A stretch of 64,000 nt of DNA from Clostridium sp. Lineage in GTDB: Bacteria > Bacillota > Clostridia > Clostridiales > Clostridiaceae. This document shows positions 49,512 to 60,643 of this stretch, one piece after another. Location of the stretch: NCBI GenBank assembly GCA_028692255.1, contig JAQUXS010000003.1, positions 1 through 64,000 of the forward strand, written 5' to 3'. Positions within the stretch are counted from its first letter, which is position 1. Each line of letters opens with the position of its first letter. Both the position numbers and the translations under genes were made by a program. The notes beneath the pieces were generated by a model. The model worked only from the letters and a program-made list of their open reading frames with translations. It was not told the origin of the DNA and did no database searches.

Positions 49512-50618
49512 TTAATATACAATAATTGCTTTATTTTCATCTACTTTCTTGCTTTTAAACTTCTCTACATCCATTTGATAAGTACCTATTAGTTTCTTTA
49601 CTTTTGGATCATTTTTATATTTATCTTTTGGTGTTACTTTATAAACAAGTCCCTTCTTTACAAAATTGATTATATTTACATCAACCTTTTCCTCTGGATA
49701 CTTACTTTGAAAGTTAAAAGGAACAATTTTACCATCTCTACACCTATAGACTCTAATAGTAAATCCAGTGTTAGGTTTTGAATATTGTATAGCAACAAAT
49801 CCTCCATCCTCTGAAAACATTATATTACTCAAAGTTGCTCCTATTATAAGATCTAGCGGTGTTATATTTTTACCAATAGGTTTTTCAGGTGCAATGTTTA
49901 CTTCTCCATTTGAACTTTGTCCTGAATTTTGTGCATCACCCTCTGTCATCATAGCTTCATCTAAATCTACAAGTTCAATATATGGATTACTCCCTTTTGT
50001 TGTAACTATAACTGAAGTTCCTTCATAATCTATACCAAGAATACCATAAGTACCTAATGATACTGGTATTTTATTATTCCCAGCTTTATCTTTATAAACA
50101 TAATAATATTTAGGCATACTATCAAAACTTGTTACAAGATTCGTCTTAACATTATCTTTAAATCTTATTCTTATCTGGCTTACATCCTCTCCTAAGAAAA
50201 TTTCTTTGTCATTTTTAAGATCAATACTTTTTATTTTGTATTTTCCTTTTTCCTTTATAACTTTAAAAGTCCTTGATTCAAGGGAAACATATGGCTTCTG
50301 TCTGCTAGTCTTACTTATTTTAACTTGAACTACAGCCATATCCCCGGATTGACTTATCTCGTCAAACTTATATCCGTTAACAAAAAGAGCTTGTTCTTTA
50401 TTATCTTCATTTCCTTTTTTAAATTGCTTTGAATACAATCCATTTTCAGTCTTAATATCGTTCTTCATATAGGCATTCATATATATATTAACTACTCTTA
50501 TTGCTTTATTTATATCAAACTTTTTAAGTACCTCACTTTGATTCAACATATTTTTATTGCAACTGCACTGCATTGACATCATTAAAATAGAAAGAATTAT
50601 ACAAAAAAATTTTTTCAT
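49512..50618 (-). CDS. Uncharacterised lipoprotein
   Basis: Signal plus lipobox-like MKKFFCIILSILMMSMQCSC; start revised to MKKFFC. Confidence 0.6.
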   Translation of the reverse strand: MKKFFCIILSILMMSMQCSCNKNMLNQSEVLKKFDINKAIRVVNIYMNAYMKNDIKTENGLYSKQFKKGNEDNKEQALFVNGYKFDEISQSGDMAVVQVKISKTSRQKPYVSLESRTFKVIKEKGKYKIKSIDLKNDKEIFLGEDVSQIRIRFKDNVKTNLVTSFDSMPKYYYVYKDKAGNNKIPVSLGTYGILGIDYEGTSVIVTTKGSNPYIELVDLDEAMMTEGDAQNSGQSSNGEVNIAPEKPIGKNITPLDLIIGATLSNIMFSEDGGFVAIQYSKPNTGFTIRVYRCRDGKIVPFNFQSKYPEEKVDVNIINFVKKGLVYKVTPKDKYKNDPKVKKLIGTYQMDVEKFKSKKVDENKAIIVY

Positions 50619-50742
50619 AAATATACCTCCGATATAAACTACTTTTATACTAGTTTGCCTCAAATTATAAATTTAATTTACGAATAATTATTTTATTTTT
50701 GAATATTTTATAATTAGCAGACAAGCTTGCATAGGAGGAAAT

Positions 50743-51789
50743 ATGATAAAATCAATAAAAAGTATACTTCAAATTTCTGCAGTATTTATAGGTACCATAG
50801 TTGGTGCAGGACTTGCTTCTGGTCAGGAGCTAACTCAATTCTTCGCACGCTATGGTTATATTAGCTTCATAGGCATTTTTTTATGTATGTTTATATACAT
50901 ATCTGTTAGTTTTATGATAATAAATTTAAGTTTAAAATATAATATAAATTCCTACAAAGAACTAATTAACCTTGTGAATTCTAACATTCTAGGGAAACTA
51001 ACAAATATTTTGACAAGCTTTTTTATGATAAGTGGTGCTGCTATTATACTTTCAGGAAGTGGTGCCCTAATCCATCAGTACTTTCATATAAGTAGCGTAA
51101 TAGGTATTATATTAATGTGCACAATATCAATTGTTGTTCTTTTAAGAGACACAAATGGGTTAATTGAAATAAATTCTATAATAGTTCCATGTTTAATAGT
51201 AGTAATATCAGGAATCTTTATACTTTATATATCATTTTCGAAAAATCCTATTAATAATCCTAAAATAATAAATACTATATATTTTAAAAATCATTTTTGG
51301 CTTATATCTTCCATTTTATACGCAAGCTTTAATACTCTATCTTTTAGCGGCGTTTTAGTTCCTCTTTGCAAGACTGTAAAAAATAAATCAAAACTTCTTT
51401 GTGGAACCATCATAGGAGCAGTATTCTTAACCCTTCTCTGCTGCATGATAAATTTTATGCTTATTAACAATATACCTTATATATACAAATATGATATACC
51501 TCTGCTCTATATTTCTAACCGTTTTGGAAAAACCATACAAGCAATACTGATAGTTGTGATATGGCTTGAGATGTTTTCAACTGAAGTTTCAAACATATAC
51601 AGTGTGGCAAAAACCATTGAGAAATCAACAATATTATCCTATAAAGGATCAGCAATATTAATAATTTTAATTTCTATTCCTATATCACAGATAGGTTTTA
51701 AGCAGCTTATAACTATGTTATATCCTTTCTTTGGGCTAATAAGCTTTATTTTTATAATCCAGTGTGCTATATTTTATAGACGTAATTAA
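50743..51789 (+). CDS. YkvI-family membrane protein
   Basis: 348 aa, about 10 TM; AVFIGTIVGAGLASGQELTQFF. Confidence 0.85.
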   Translation: MIKSIKSILQISAVFIGTIVGAGLASGQELTQFFARYGYISFIGIFLCMFIYISVSFMIINLSLKYNINSYKELINLVNSNILGKLTNILTSFFMISGAAIILSGSGALIHQYFHISSVIGIILMCTISIVVLLRDTNGLIEINSIIVPCLIVVISGIFILYISFSKNPINNPKIINTIYFKNHFWLISSILYASFNTLSFSGVLVPLCKTVKNKSKLLCGTIIGAVFLTLLCCMINFMLINNIPYIYKYDIPLLYISNRFGKTIQAILIVVIWLEMFSTEVSNIYSVAKTIEKSTILSYKGSAILIILISIPISQIGFKQLITMLYPFFGLISFIFIIQCAIFYRRN

Positions 51790-51845
51790 GTTATAATTAT
51801 CATTGTTTTTACAATCATATAATATTGATTTAGAGGTGTGCTTTA

Positions 51846-52745
51846 ATGTTAAATATGCTTAGAAGCTGCAAGCTTTGCCCTAAAAATTGCAGCATTAATA
51901 GATTAAATGACGAAATTGGATTTTGTAAATGTAAAGATTTAATAGATGTTGCAAGGGTTTCTCTTCACATGTGGGAAGAGCCCTGCATTACAGGAAAAAA
52001 TGGTTCTGGAACAGTTTTCTTTTCCGGTTGTAATTTAAATTGTGTTTTTTGCCAGAATCACGAAATAAGTCAAGAAGGAGTAGGAAAAAGTATTACTATT
52101 AGAAGGTTAAGTGAAATATTTTTAGAAGAACAAGAAAGAGGCGCTCACAATATAAATCTTGTGTCTCCAACACATTTTGTTCCACAGATAATTGAAGCCA
52201 TTAAAATAGCACGAAAAAATGGATTAAAACTCCCTATAGCCTATAACAGTAATGGTTATGAAAATGTAGATACAATAAAAGCATTATCAGGATACATTGA
52301 CATATACATGCCAGATCTTAAATATATGGATGACAAATATGCAATTAAATATTCCCATGCGAAAAATTATTTTAAGTTTGCCTCAAAGGCAATAGAAGAA
52401 ATGGTAAAACAAAACCCAAAGCCCGTGTTTGATAGTAACGGACTAATGACTAAAGGGGTTATAATAAGACATTTAATGCTTCCAGGTTTGCTTTTTGATT
52501 CCAAGAAAGTAATAGACTACATATATAACACATATGGTGACAATGTATACATAAGCATTATGAATCAATATACTCCTATGTTTAAATCAAAACTTTATCC
52601 TGAAATAAATAAGCCTTTAAATCCTAAACACTACGACAGCCTTATTAATCACTGTATAAGTCTAGGAATTAAAAATGCCTTTATACAAGAAGAAGGAACT
52701 GTTAAAGAGAGTTTTGTACCTCACTTTGACTTAAGAGGAGTTTAG
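51846..52745 (+). CDS. Radical SAM, PflA/PflX-like (COG1313 type)
   Basis: 299 aa; CKLCPKNCSINR..., FFSGCNLNCVFCQNHEIS. Confidence 0.9.
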   Translation: MLNMLRSCKLCPKNCSINRLNDEIGFCKCKDLIDVARVSLHMWEEPCITGKNGSGTVFFSGCNLNCVFCQNHEISQEGVGKSITIRRLSEIFLEEQERGAHNINLVSPTHFVPQIIEAIKIARKNGLKLPIAYNSNGYENVDTIKALSGYIDIYMPDLKYMDDKYAIKYSHAKNYFKFASKAIEEMVKQNPKPVFDSNGLMTKGVIIRHLMLPGLLFDSKKVIDYIYNTYGDNVYISIMNQYTPMFKSKLYPEINKPLNPKHYDSLINHCISLGIKNAFIQEEGTVKESFVPHFDLRGV

Positions 52746-52836
52746 ACAATGATCAATTAACAATGATCAATGATCAATTAAAAGAACAATAAAGGAGCAA
52801 AGATCAATAAGGAGCAATGAGCAATTAATATAATTG
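52745..52836 (+). repeat. ATGATCA array abutting a stop codon (locus B)
   Basis: TAG-ACAATGATCAATTAACAATGATCAATGATCAATTAAAAG...GAGCAATGAGCAATTAAT. Confidence 0.85.
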
Positions 52837-52838
52837 GG

Positions 52839-52884
52839 GAACGTACATAGTTTGTGTAAATCAAATCTATGTACGTTCTTTTTT
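52839..52884 (+). terminator. Rho-independent terminator
   Basis: GAACGTACATAG...CTATGTACGTTC + T6, 12-bp perfect stem. Confidence 0.85.
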
Positions 52885-52947
52885 ATGTATATATAGCTGG
52901 TAATAATGGGTTAATGTAACGGACTATTTTGAAATATAATTTAACAA

Positions 52948-53172
52948 TTTCTAGATGATGAAATAGAAGAATACTTAGACAGATCAAAATATGAAAGAAT
53001 TTCTCAAAAAGACAAAAATTACAGAAACGGATACAACCACAAAAATGTTAAAACTAGTTTTGGAGATGTTGATGTTAATGTTCCAAGACATAGAAAAGCA
53101 AATTTTGAGCCATGCATAATTAAAAAATATGAAACAGCACTAAATGCACTTAAAACGCCGGATGAGACCTGA
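52948..53172 (+). pseudogene. IS256/Mutator-family transposase N-terminal remnant
   Basis: Frame reads FLDDEIEEYLDRSKYERISQKDKNYRNGYNHKNVKTSFGDVDVNVPRHRKANFEPCIIKKYETALNALKTPDET*; no start, catalytic domain absent. Confidence 0.8.
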
Positions 53173-53346
53173 GGAAGTAAATATCCTATAGTAATATAAA
53201 GCTTGTTATCTTACTTTATTATTGAAAAATTAAAATCAGTCTATTCTATTTTAATTTACACATAACTATGGATATTCTCAAAAATTTTATTATTTTTCAC
53301 TGTCCTCTTGACAGGTACCACACCACAAAACCATGCACATTTCCAC

Positions 53347-53393
53347 AAAAAAGGATTATTTCAAAATGATTTTATTTTGAAATAATCCTTTTT
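53347..53393. terminator. Bidirectional-type terminator hairpin
   Basis: AAAAAAGGATTATTTCAAAAT...ATTTTGAAATAATCCTTTTT. Confidence 0.7.
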
Positions 53394-53440
53394 ATCAGTT
53401 GAATTCTTGCACTCCATGTTTTTTCTTTTGTTTATTGAGC

Positions 53441-53697
53441 ATTCGTCCATTGATCATTATCTTCTCATACAATGATCAATTGTCAATGATCATTTATCAA
53501 TGAATGTTGAAATTGCCCCGCAATTTCTTAAACTTAGTTAAAACCTTTTAATTCTGAAATGTTTTTTCCCATATATTGTTTGTTAATCTTTTGTTCGTTA
53601 ATCTTTTGTTCGTTACTTATTGATCATTGATCATTCGTTCATTGATCATTTTTCTTTTGTCCATTGATCATTGATCATTCGTTCATTGATCATTGTC
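53441..53697 (-). repeat. ATGATCA array abutting a stop codon (locus C, largest)
   Basis: Minus strand TAA-GACAATGATCAATGAACGAATGATCAATGATCAATGGACAAAAGAAAAATGATCAATGAACGAATGATCAATGATCAATAAG...; includes GAAATTGCGGGGCAATTTC hairpin. Confidence 0.85.
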
Positions 53698-55497
53698 TTA
53701 AAGTTTGTACTTTTTTAAATCTTTCTTAAATTCATCAGTTAGCATTTTAAAATGACCTATGTTATCACTTAATTTCTTAATTCCATTTGTGTAGCTTGAA
53801 ACATCTGCGCTTACTTCTTGTGATGAAGCAGAATTTTCCTCTGCACTGGCTGCCAATGATTCAAGTTTATCATTTATTCCAACCATTAGACTTGTCTCAT
53901 TATTAAGCTTATCTGCATTTTTTATCATATTTTCTGATACCATAGATGCTGAAGCTTTCGCCTTGTAACTTAAATCTTGTACATTCTTTAAATTACCTAT
54001 TTCATTTGACAAAGCACCATACTGATTTTCAATATTATTAACAAGTTGTTCTATTTCTTTAACAAAAGTACTTAAATTTACATTTATATCTCCAACTGTT
54101 GAGTCTGTCTGCTCTGCAAGTTTTTTAACTTCTTCAGCAACTACGCTAAAGCCTTTACCTGCTTCACCTGCACGTGCTGCTTCTATGGATGCATTAAGAG
54201 CAAGTAAATTTATTTGCTCTGATATTTGAGATACTACTCCAACTATCTCAGTTATATTTTTAGCTCTATCTCCTAATTTAACGCCCTCATCTCTAACATC
54301 CTTAAACTTATTAACACTAATTGTTATATCTTTGCCTGAATTTTCAACACTTTGATAACTATCATCAATTATCTTAATAGCATCTTCAAGCTGTTTTTTA
54401 TTTTCATTTTCTTTTTCAGCAATCTTATTGAGAGATTCAATATTTTTATTAAGTGTTTCTGAGCCTGTCTGCGTATTTTCGGCTTGTTCGCCTGCTGTAC
54501 TTGCAAGTTGTTCAACAATATCAGCTATTTCCTTAGAGGTATTATTCATTTCTAAAGATATATCTTCTATCTTTTCAACAAAATTGTGCATCTCATCAGT
54601 CATACCTTTAAATCCAACAAAATCTTTACCTATAACTTTTTTATATTTAATTATATTTTTATAGGCATCTTCCAAATAATCACCTGTAACAATATCACTG
54701 TCAACTATAAACTTATGATTTATCATATTATTAAACTGCTCATTTATAATATTCATAGGTCTCATAAGCTGTTTAATACCTAAAAATGAAACTGCCGAAA
54801 CAATTAAAGAACCAATTAATGATTTAACTATATTTTGAATTCCAAACATTGGAGCAAATACTACTATAGAAACTATAAAAGATAAAATAGCTGCTTTCCC
54901 TTCTATACTTTTTATAAAACCTAAAGATAATAGTTTGTTAAATCTATAAACTTTTTTATAATATATATCTTTATCAAATGTTATTTTTAGTTCTGCATAA
55001 TCTGATTCCTGTTTAATAGTATCTACTTTTATATTTTCTTTAAAAAATTCTCCAGCTCCATCTAAAAGTCCATACATGTAGTTAAACATACCTCTTTTAG
55101 ACTTGTACTTAAATATTGCTTCTCTTTTCGAAATTGGTTCTATTGAAACAATTGGTGGCTTAGCACCTGGTAACTTTTTAGTCATTACAACATGAATATC
55201 AAATAATGTTCTTAGAAAAGAATACATGCTATCATGCTGAAAAAAAGCTGGATAGTCATTAAAAAACGATTTTATATTATCCTTTCCAACTGCTCTCCAC
55301 AATTTTTCATCACTTATATTTTCTTTACTTGAAACATATTTCATAAAATCTTTTACTTTTTCATCATTTACATCTTCAATAGGCGTAAAAACTTTTTTGC
55401 AATTGTAACCAATTGATTCCATAGCTCCATTGATTACGTCATTGCCATACAATTTACGGCAAGTTTTTACCCACGTAGATACAACTGTTCCTTTCAT
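53698..55497 (-). CDS. Methyl-accepting chemotaxis protein with N-terminal H-NOX (heme NO/O2-binding) domain
   Basis: 599 aa; [13 protein letters not shown]102, YKSKR (Y131/S133/R135), two [27 protein letters not shown] signalling tip. Confidence 0.93.
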   Translation of the reverse strand: MKGTVVSTWVKTCRKLYGNDVINGAMESIGYNCKKVFTPIEDVNDEKVKDFMKYVSSKENISDEKLWRAVGKDNIKSFFNDYPAFFQHDSMYSFLRTLFDIHVVMTKKLPGAKPPIVSIEPISKREAIFKYKSKRGMFNYMYGLLDGAGEFFKENIKVDTIKQESDYAELKITFDKDIYYKKVYRFNKLLSLGFIKSIEGKAAILSFIVSIVVFAPMFGIQNIVKSLIGSLIVSAVSFLGIKQLMRPMNIINEQFNNMINHKFIVDSDIVTGDYLEDAYKNIIKYKKVIGKDFVGFKGMTDEMHNFVEKIEDISLEMNNTSKEIADIVEQLASTAGEQAENTQTGSETLNKNIESLNKIAEKENENKKQLEDAIKIIDDSYQSVENSGKDITISVNKFKDVRDEGVKLGDRAKNITEIVGVVSQISEQINLLALNASIEAARAGEAGKGFSVVAEEVKKLAEQTDSTVGDINVNLSTFVKEIEQLVNNIENQYGALSNEIGNLKNVQDLSYKAKASASMVSENMIKNADKLNNETSLMVGINDKLESLAASAEENSASSQEVSADVSSYTNGIKKLSDNIGHFKMLTDEFKKDLKKYKL

Positions 55498-55541
55498 ATT
55501 AACCCCCCATTTTTCTTAAGTTAACTTTTAATAAAATCATC

Positions 55542-56216
55542 TTATAATTTTATTTCAACTTTATCTAACCTTGCTATTATCTTTATATCCTTTGTATTAA
55601 CTGTATGTGTTATAATGCTATTTCCATTGCTTACAAGGAGAATTTTACTACTATCTATTTTCTTTATTTGCCTTATTACATTTTCTCCATTGTAATCAAC
55701 GATACATATAGCATTGTTTCTTACCTCATTTTCAACATGTGCAAAAGCTATATCTCCTTTAGCAATTCTAAATCCAATCATGTCATTATCCTGAACTTCA
55801 ACCAAAAATACTTTTTCCTTTGGATGTCCTTCTATTTTATTTGAAATAATAGGGAGCGGCCTTACCCCAACCTTTGTTTTAAGATCCATTTTAAATATAG
55901 TTACATCTTTAAGTATTGATTTAAATGCATCTCCCCATACTTCATTTATTTCTTTTTTCTTTAAAGGTCTTGATTCAATTGGTTTAATCTTTACTTTTTC
56001 CTCATTACTGCTTTCTTCTGCATACATATTTACATCATCAAGTTCGGTCGAAAACATTTTTGAAATCTTGCTTATAATATCTTCTTTTACAACTTTTCTT
56101 CCATTTTCAATTTCATTTATATAGCTTTCTGAAACACCAAGCTTCTTTGCAAGTTTCTTCTGTGTCATTCCGTTTTTATTTCTTAAAAATTTTATTTTCT
56201 CACCAATTCTTGTCAA
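55542..56216 (-). CDS. XRE-family regulator with S24/LexA-like C-terminal domain lacking catalytic residues
   Basis: 224 aa; N-terminal HTH GMTQKKLAKKLGVSESYINEIENG; C-terminal VQDNDMIGFRIAKGD...NVIRQIKK. Confidence 0.85.
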   Translation of the reverse strand: MTRIGEKIKFLRNKNGMTQKKLAKKLGVSESYINEIENGRKVVKEDIISKISKMFSTELDDVNMYAEESSNEEKVKIKPIESRPLKKKEINEVWGDAFKSILKDVTIFKMDLKTKVGVRPLPIISNKIEGHPKEKVFLVEVQDNDMIGFRIAKGDIAFAHVENEVRNNAICIVDYNGENVIRQIKKIDSSKILLVSNGNSIITHTVNTKDIKIIARLDKVEIKL

Positions 56217-56252
56217 TTATATCAGTCCCATATATTTTAATTTTATAAAACA

Positions 56253-56645
56253 TTATTTTTTATGAATGCTCTCAGCCCATTTTTTTTCTTCACAAAGATG
56301 TTCTAAAAGTTCTTCAAAAGTCCACTTTATGGAGTGTTCTGTTACAACGGCAAAAATAGTACTTGAATCAACATATTTTTTCAATGTACTTAGGGTATTT
56401 TTAACTTCGTCATCTTCAAGATTATTAAACAAGATTACCTTTTGATTAAACACTTTATTTCCTTCCGTTAAAATTGTAACTCCATCTAATATGTTTTTTA
56501 CTTTCATTGTAGTCATATTTCTATCTACAACTTTAAAATTTATAAGATTATTACTCAAAACCGCTTCTGCAATTTTAAGAATTTCCTCTTGACTAAAGCC
56601 ATATATAAGCATCATTTTTCCATTACTAAGTCCCATAACATTCAC
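56253..56645 (-). CDS. DUF3783-like protein
   Basis: 130 aa; MMLIYGFSQEEILKI...AVVTEHSIKWTFEELLEHL. Confidence 0.6.
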   Translation of the reverse strand: MNVMGLSNGKMMLIYGFSQEEILKIAEAVLSNNLINFKVVDRNMTTMKVKNILDGVTILTEGNKVFNQKVILFNNLEDDEVKNTLSTLKKYVDSSTIFAVVTEHSIKWTFEELLEHLCEEKKWAESIHKK

Positions 56646-56663
56646 CCCATACCTTTTTACTTT

Positions 56664-57179
56664 TTAAATTGTTTCAGGCTCATCATACTCAGTGTCAAAA
56701 GTATCAACTGTTATTGTTTCTATAACAACATCTTCTAATGGTCTATCATTATAATCTGTAGGAACTGCTATTATTTTATCAAGTACATCAAATCCTTCTG
56801 TAAGTTTCCCAAATGCTGCATACTGTCCATCAAGATGTGGTGCATCTCCTGCCATTATAAAGAATTGACTTCCTGCTGAATCTAGTGCCATTGCTCTTGC
56901 CATAGATAAAACACCCTTAGTATGTTTCATCTCATTTTTAAATCCATTGGATGGGAATTCACCTTTAATTGAATATCCAGGGCCACCTGTACCATCCCCA
57001 CTTGGGCATCCTCCTTGAATTACAAATCCAGGTATAACTCTATGAAAAGTAAGACCGTCATAAAATTTCTTATTTATAAGACTTATAAAATTTCTAACTG
57101 TATTTGGAGCCTCTTTGCTTGAAAGTTTTGCTTTCATAACATCTCCATTTGCCATTTTTATAGTAACTATAGGTTCCAT
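56664..57179 (-). CDS. Cyclophilin-type peptidyl-prolyl isomerase
   Basis: 171 aa; [25 protein letters not shown]. Confidence 0.96.
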   Translation of the reverse strand: MEPIVTIKMANGDVMKAKLSSKEAPNTVRNFISLINKKFYDGLTFHRVIPGFVIQGGCPSGDGTGGPGYSIKGEFPSNGFKNEMKHTKGVLSMARAMALDSAGSQFFIMAGDAPHLDGQYAAFGKLTEGFDVLDKIIAVPTDYNDRPLEDVVIETITVDTFDTEYDEPETI

Positions 57180-57242
57180 TTTGTTACCTCCTAATTATCG
57201 TATATCTATTATACAACAAAAATGTCTAAACAATAAAGGTTA

Positions 57243-58013
57243 TTATTTATATAATAATTTTTTACTTATTTCTATCATATTGTTACCTTTAAGTGAATTT
57301 AATATTTCAACGTCTCCTTGTTTTTTGCAAGATCTTAAAATATTATCTTCAACTAATTTATTTTTAAGCTGACTCGCGGTTCCATGTCCACCATCTATAA
57401 TAGGGACATCTTTAATAATTTTTTTTATTTCATCTTTTACAAATGGAAAATGTGTACATCCAAGCACAACTGCTGCGATTTTTGAATTCAAATAAGGATT
57501 AAGTTTATCCCTTAAATATTCATTTACCTCTCCCCCGCCAAAAGTTCCTGATTCGACAAATTCAACAAGTTTAGGGCATGGCATTTTAACAATATCTGCT
57601 TCATCCTTGTACATCTTCATATGTTCATTAAATTTTTCATCAGCAAGTGTCCTTTGTGTGGCCATAATAATTACTTTTCCATCTCTATCAAACTCTACAG
57701 CTGGCTTCAAAGCAGGTTCAATACCAATTATAGGGATATTAATATATTCCCTTCTTAAATCTTCAATAGCTGCACTAGTAGCAGTATTACATGCAACTAC
57801 AAGCGCCTTTATACCTCTACTCACTAAATACTTTGCAACATCAAGAGTCAGTTTTTTTACTTCTTCTTTTGATTTCGTTCCATATGGCGCATTTTTAGAA
57901 TCACCATAATATATAAAATTCTCCACTGGAAGTAATTTTATTGCTTCTCTTAAAACACTTATACCACCAACTCCAGAATCGAAGACCCCTATTGGCCTAT
58001 CCTGTATTTTCAT
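57243..58013 (-). CDS. murI: Glutamate racemase
   Basis: 256 aa; IGVFDSGVGGISVLREA, VVACNTATSAAI, VLGCTHFP. Confidence 0.96.
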   Translation of the reverse strand: MKIQDRPIGVFDSGVGGISVLREAIKLLPVENFIYYGDSKNAPYGTKSKEEVKKLTLDVAKYLVSRGIKALVVACNTATSAAIEDLRREYINIPIIGIEPALKPAVEFDRDGKVIIMATQRTLADEKFNEHMKMYKDEADIVKMPCPKLVEFVESGTFGGGEVNEYLRDKLNPYLNSKIAAVVLGCTHFPFVKDEIKKIIKDVPIIDGGHGTASQLKNKLVEDNILRSCKKQGDVEILNSLKGNNMIEISKKLLYK

Positions 58014-58323
58014 AATATCACCTCATGTTACTCATTAAAGCACTTTAAATTTAGTTATTCTCATAAGTTTTATTATAACTCATATATATTTTTAAAAAAA
58101 GATATGTGCTTACTAATACATGTATTTATATTCTTTTATATTTATCACCGTTTTAACAGAATTTCAAAATACATAAACTTTAAATAGAAAATTTATAATT
58201 TATCTTGTATAAATTTAATAATTATATTATAATTAACAAATATAAGATTACAAATTCATTTTGCAATTATATAAAAATTTAACCTATAATATTTGATTTT
58301 TCATTTTGAAAGGAGATTTTTAC

Positions 58324-60411
58324 ATGAGTAATTTTGGTACTAACTACGGTACAGATGCATTTACTGATGCAGTTATGAAAGAACGTCTTCCTAAGGCAAC
58401 ATATAAGGCTTTAAAGAAATCCTTAGAAAAGGGTAGCAAACTTGATTTAGAGGATGCAAATGTAATAGCAAATTCAATGAAAGACTGGGCTGTTGAAAAA
58501 GGTGCAACTCATTATACACACTGGTTTCAACCATTAACAGATATTCCTGCTGAAAAACATGATTCATTTATTAATCCAATTTCTGATGGAACAGCACTTT
58601 TAAGTTTTTCAGGTAAAGAACTAATAAAAGGAGAACCTGATGCTTCTTCATTCCCTTCAGGTGGTCTTAGAGCTACTTGTTCTGCAAGAGGATATACAGC
58701 TTGGGATGCTACTTCACCTGCTTTTGTAAGAGATGGAACATTATACATTCCTACTGCTTTCGTTTCATACACAGGAGAAGCTCTTGATAAAAAAATACCT
58801 CTTCTTCGTTCAATGGATGCACTTTCAAAAGAAGCAATAAGAGTACTTAGATTGCTTGGAAACAAGACTGCAAAGAAAGTTACAACAAGTCTTGGACCTG
58901 AACAAGAATATTTCCTTGTTGACAAAAAAGTTGCTGATAAACGTCTTGATTTAAGATACACAGGCAGAACTCTTTTTGGTGCAAAACCACCTAAGGGTCA
59001 AGAACTTGATGATCAATATTTTGCTTCATTAAAACAAAGAGTATCTGACTTCATGAAAGATATAGATAAACAGCTTTGGGCTCTTGGCATCTCAGCTAAA
59101 ACAAAGCATAATGAAGTTGCTCCAGCACAACATGAGCTTGCAACTATTTATACAACAACAAATGTAGCTTCCGATAACAACCAAGTAGTTATGGATGTTA
59201 TGAAGAAAACTGCATTAAAACATGGACTTGTATGCCTACTTCATGAAAAACCATTCGCCGGAATAAATGGTTCAGGTAAGCACAATAACTGGTCAGTAAC
59301 TACAGATGAAGGTGTAAACTTACTTAATCCTGGTAAAGCGCCTCACGAAAACACTGAATTCTTAGTTTTCTTAACAGCTGTTATAAAAGCTGTAGATGAA
59401 TATGCTGATATTCTAAGAGCATCTGCTGCAAATGCAGGTAATGACCACCGTCTTGGTGCAAATGAAGCTCCTCCAGCAGTTATTTCAATATTCTTAGGAG
59501 ATCAACTTGAAAATTTAGTTGACCAACTTGAAAAAGGTGATGCAACTTCAACTCTTCCAACTGGAGAATTAGATCTTGGAGTTTCAACACTTCCTATACT
59601 TGTAAAAGATGCAACTGATAGAAACAGAACATCACCATTTGCATTTACAGGTAACAAATTTGAATTCAGAATGGCTCCTTCTTCAGGAAACACTTCAGAT
59701 CCTAACATAGTTTTAAACACAATAGTTGCAGAAGCTCTTTCACAAATTGCTGATAGACTTGAAAAAGCATCTGATGTTAAAGCTGAAGTTAAAGCTGTAT
59801 TAACAGATATAGTTAAAAATCATAAAAAAGTTATATTCAACGGAAATGGATATTCAGATGAATGGATAGCTGAAGCTGAAAAGAGAGGCCTTCCAAATGT
59901 TAAAACTACTGTTGAATCAATGAAAGCTTTCGTTACAGATAAAGCTGTAGCATTATTTGAAAAACATAATGTATTAAGCAAAGCTGAACTTGAATCACGT
60001 TATGCAGTTGGTCTTGAAAATTACACAAATATAACTAATATAGAAGCTGAAACAACACTTTTAGTTGCAAAGCGTCAAATATTACCAGCAGTTTTGAAAT
60101 TTGAAACACACCTTGCTAAATCAGCTGCAGCAGTTAAAGCAGTTGGCGCTGATGCAAGTGTACAAACAGATCTTCTAAAAGAAGTTACTGCTCTTGCTGA
60201 TACATTAAATAAAACAATAGGTGCTTTAGATGCTTCAGTTGTAAAAGCTCAAAGTCTTGATGGTGATGATTATGATACAGCTCACTTCTATAAATTCGAT
60301 GTATTCGAAAAAATGGGAGCTGTAAGAGAAGCTGCAGATAAACTTGAAACTGTAGTTGATAAAGAATTCTGGCCAATGCCAACTTATGGAGATTTATTAT
60401 TCACAGTATAA
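58324..60411 (+). CDS. glnN: Type III glutamine synthetase
   Basis: About 695 aa; [43 protein letters not shown]; start set at MSNFGTNYG after AAAGGAG. Confidence 0.95.
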   Translation: MSNFGTNYGTDAFTDAVMKERLPKATYKALKKSLEKGSKLDLEDANVIANSMKDWAVEKGATHYTHWFQPLTDIPAEKHDSFINPISDGTALLSFSGKELIKGEPDASSFPSGGLRATCSARGYTAWDATSPAFVRDGTLYIPTAFVSYTGEALDKKIPLLRSMDALSKEAIRVLRLLGNKTAKKVTTSLGPEQEYFLVDKKVADKRLDLRYTGRTLFGAKPPKGQELDDQYFASLKQRVSDFMKDIDKQLWALGISAKTKHNEVAPAQHELATIYTTTNVASDNNQVVMDVMKKTALKHGLVCLLHEKPFAGINGSGKHNNWSVTTDEGVNLLNPGKAPHENTEFLVFLTAVIKAVDEYADILRASAANAGNDHRLGANEAPPAVISIFLGDQLENLVDQLEKGDATSTLPTGELDLGVSTLPILVKDATDRNRTSPFAFTGNKFEFRMAPSSGNTSDPNIVLNTIVAEALSQIADRLEKASDVKAEVKAVLTDIVKNHKKVIFNGNGYSDEWIAEAEKRGLPNVKTTVESMKAFVTDKAVALFEKHNVLSKAELESRYAVGLENYTNITNIEAETTLLVAKRQILPAVLKFETHLAKSAAAVKAVGADASVQTDLLKEVTALADTLNKTIGALDASVVKAQSLDGDDYDTAHFYKFDVFEKMGAVREAADKLETVVDKEFWPMPTYGDLLFTV

Positions 60412-60452
60412 TCTCTGTTCATAATTGAATTATATATTCAAGAATTATACAA

Positions 60453-60496
60453 GGCTGCCTCAAAATAAATTAATATTTTGAGGCAACCTATTTTTT
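60453..60496 (+). terminator. Terminator of glnN
   Basis: GGCTGCCTCAAAATA...TATTTTGAGGCAACC + T6. Confidence 0.8.
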
Positions 60497-60643
60497 AGTA
60501 TAGAATGATGTATAATAATATAAAAATCATTATTTTTAAAAGCAGTTTTTACAATTTATTTAGCATTATTTACAATTACATTGTTAAATGTTTATACTAT
60601 AATAAAATTATAACTATAAGCAAACTTTTTGGAGGGATAAAAC

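Noticed and set aside
53441-53697. CRISPR array or coding minisatellite (reads MINERMIN...)
   Set aside because: 7-8-bp words without constant repeat/spacer lengths and no cas genes; frames quickly hit stops and are not shared among the four loci
58527-58961. 144-aa minus-strand ORF
   Set aside because: Antisense to glnN
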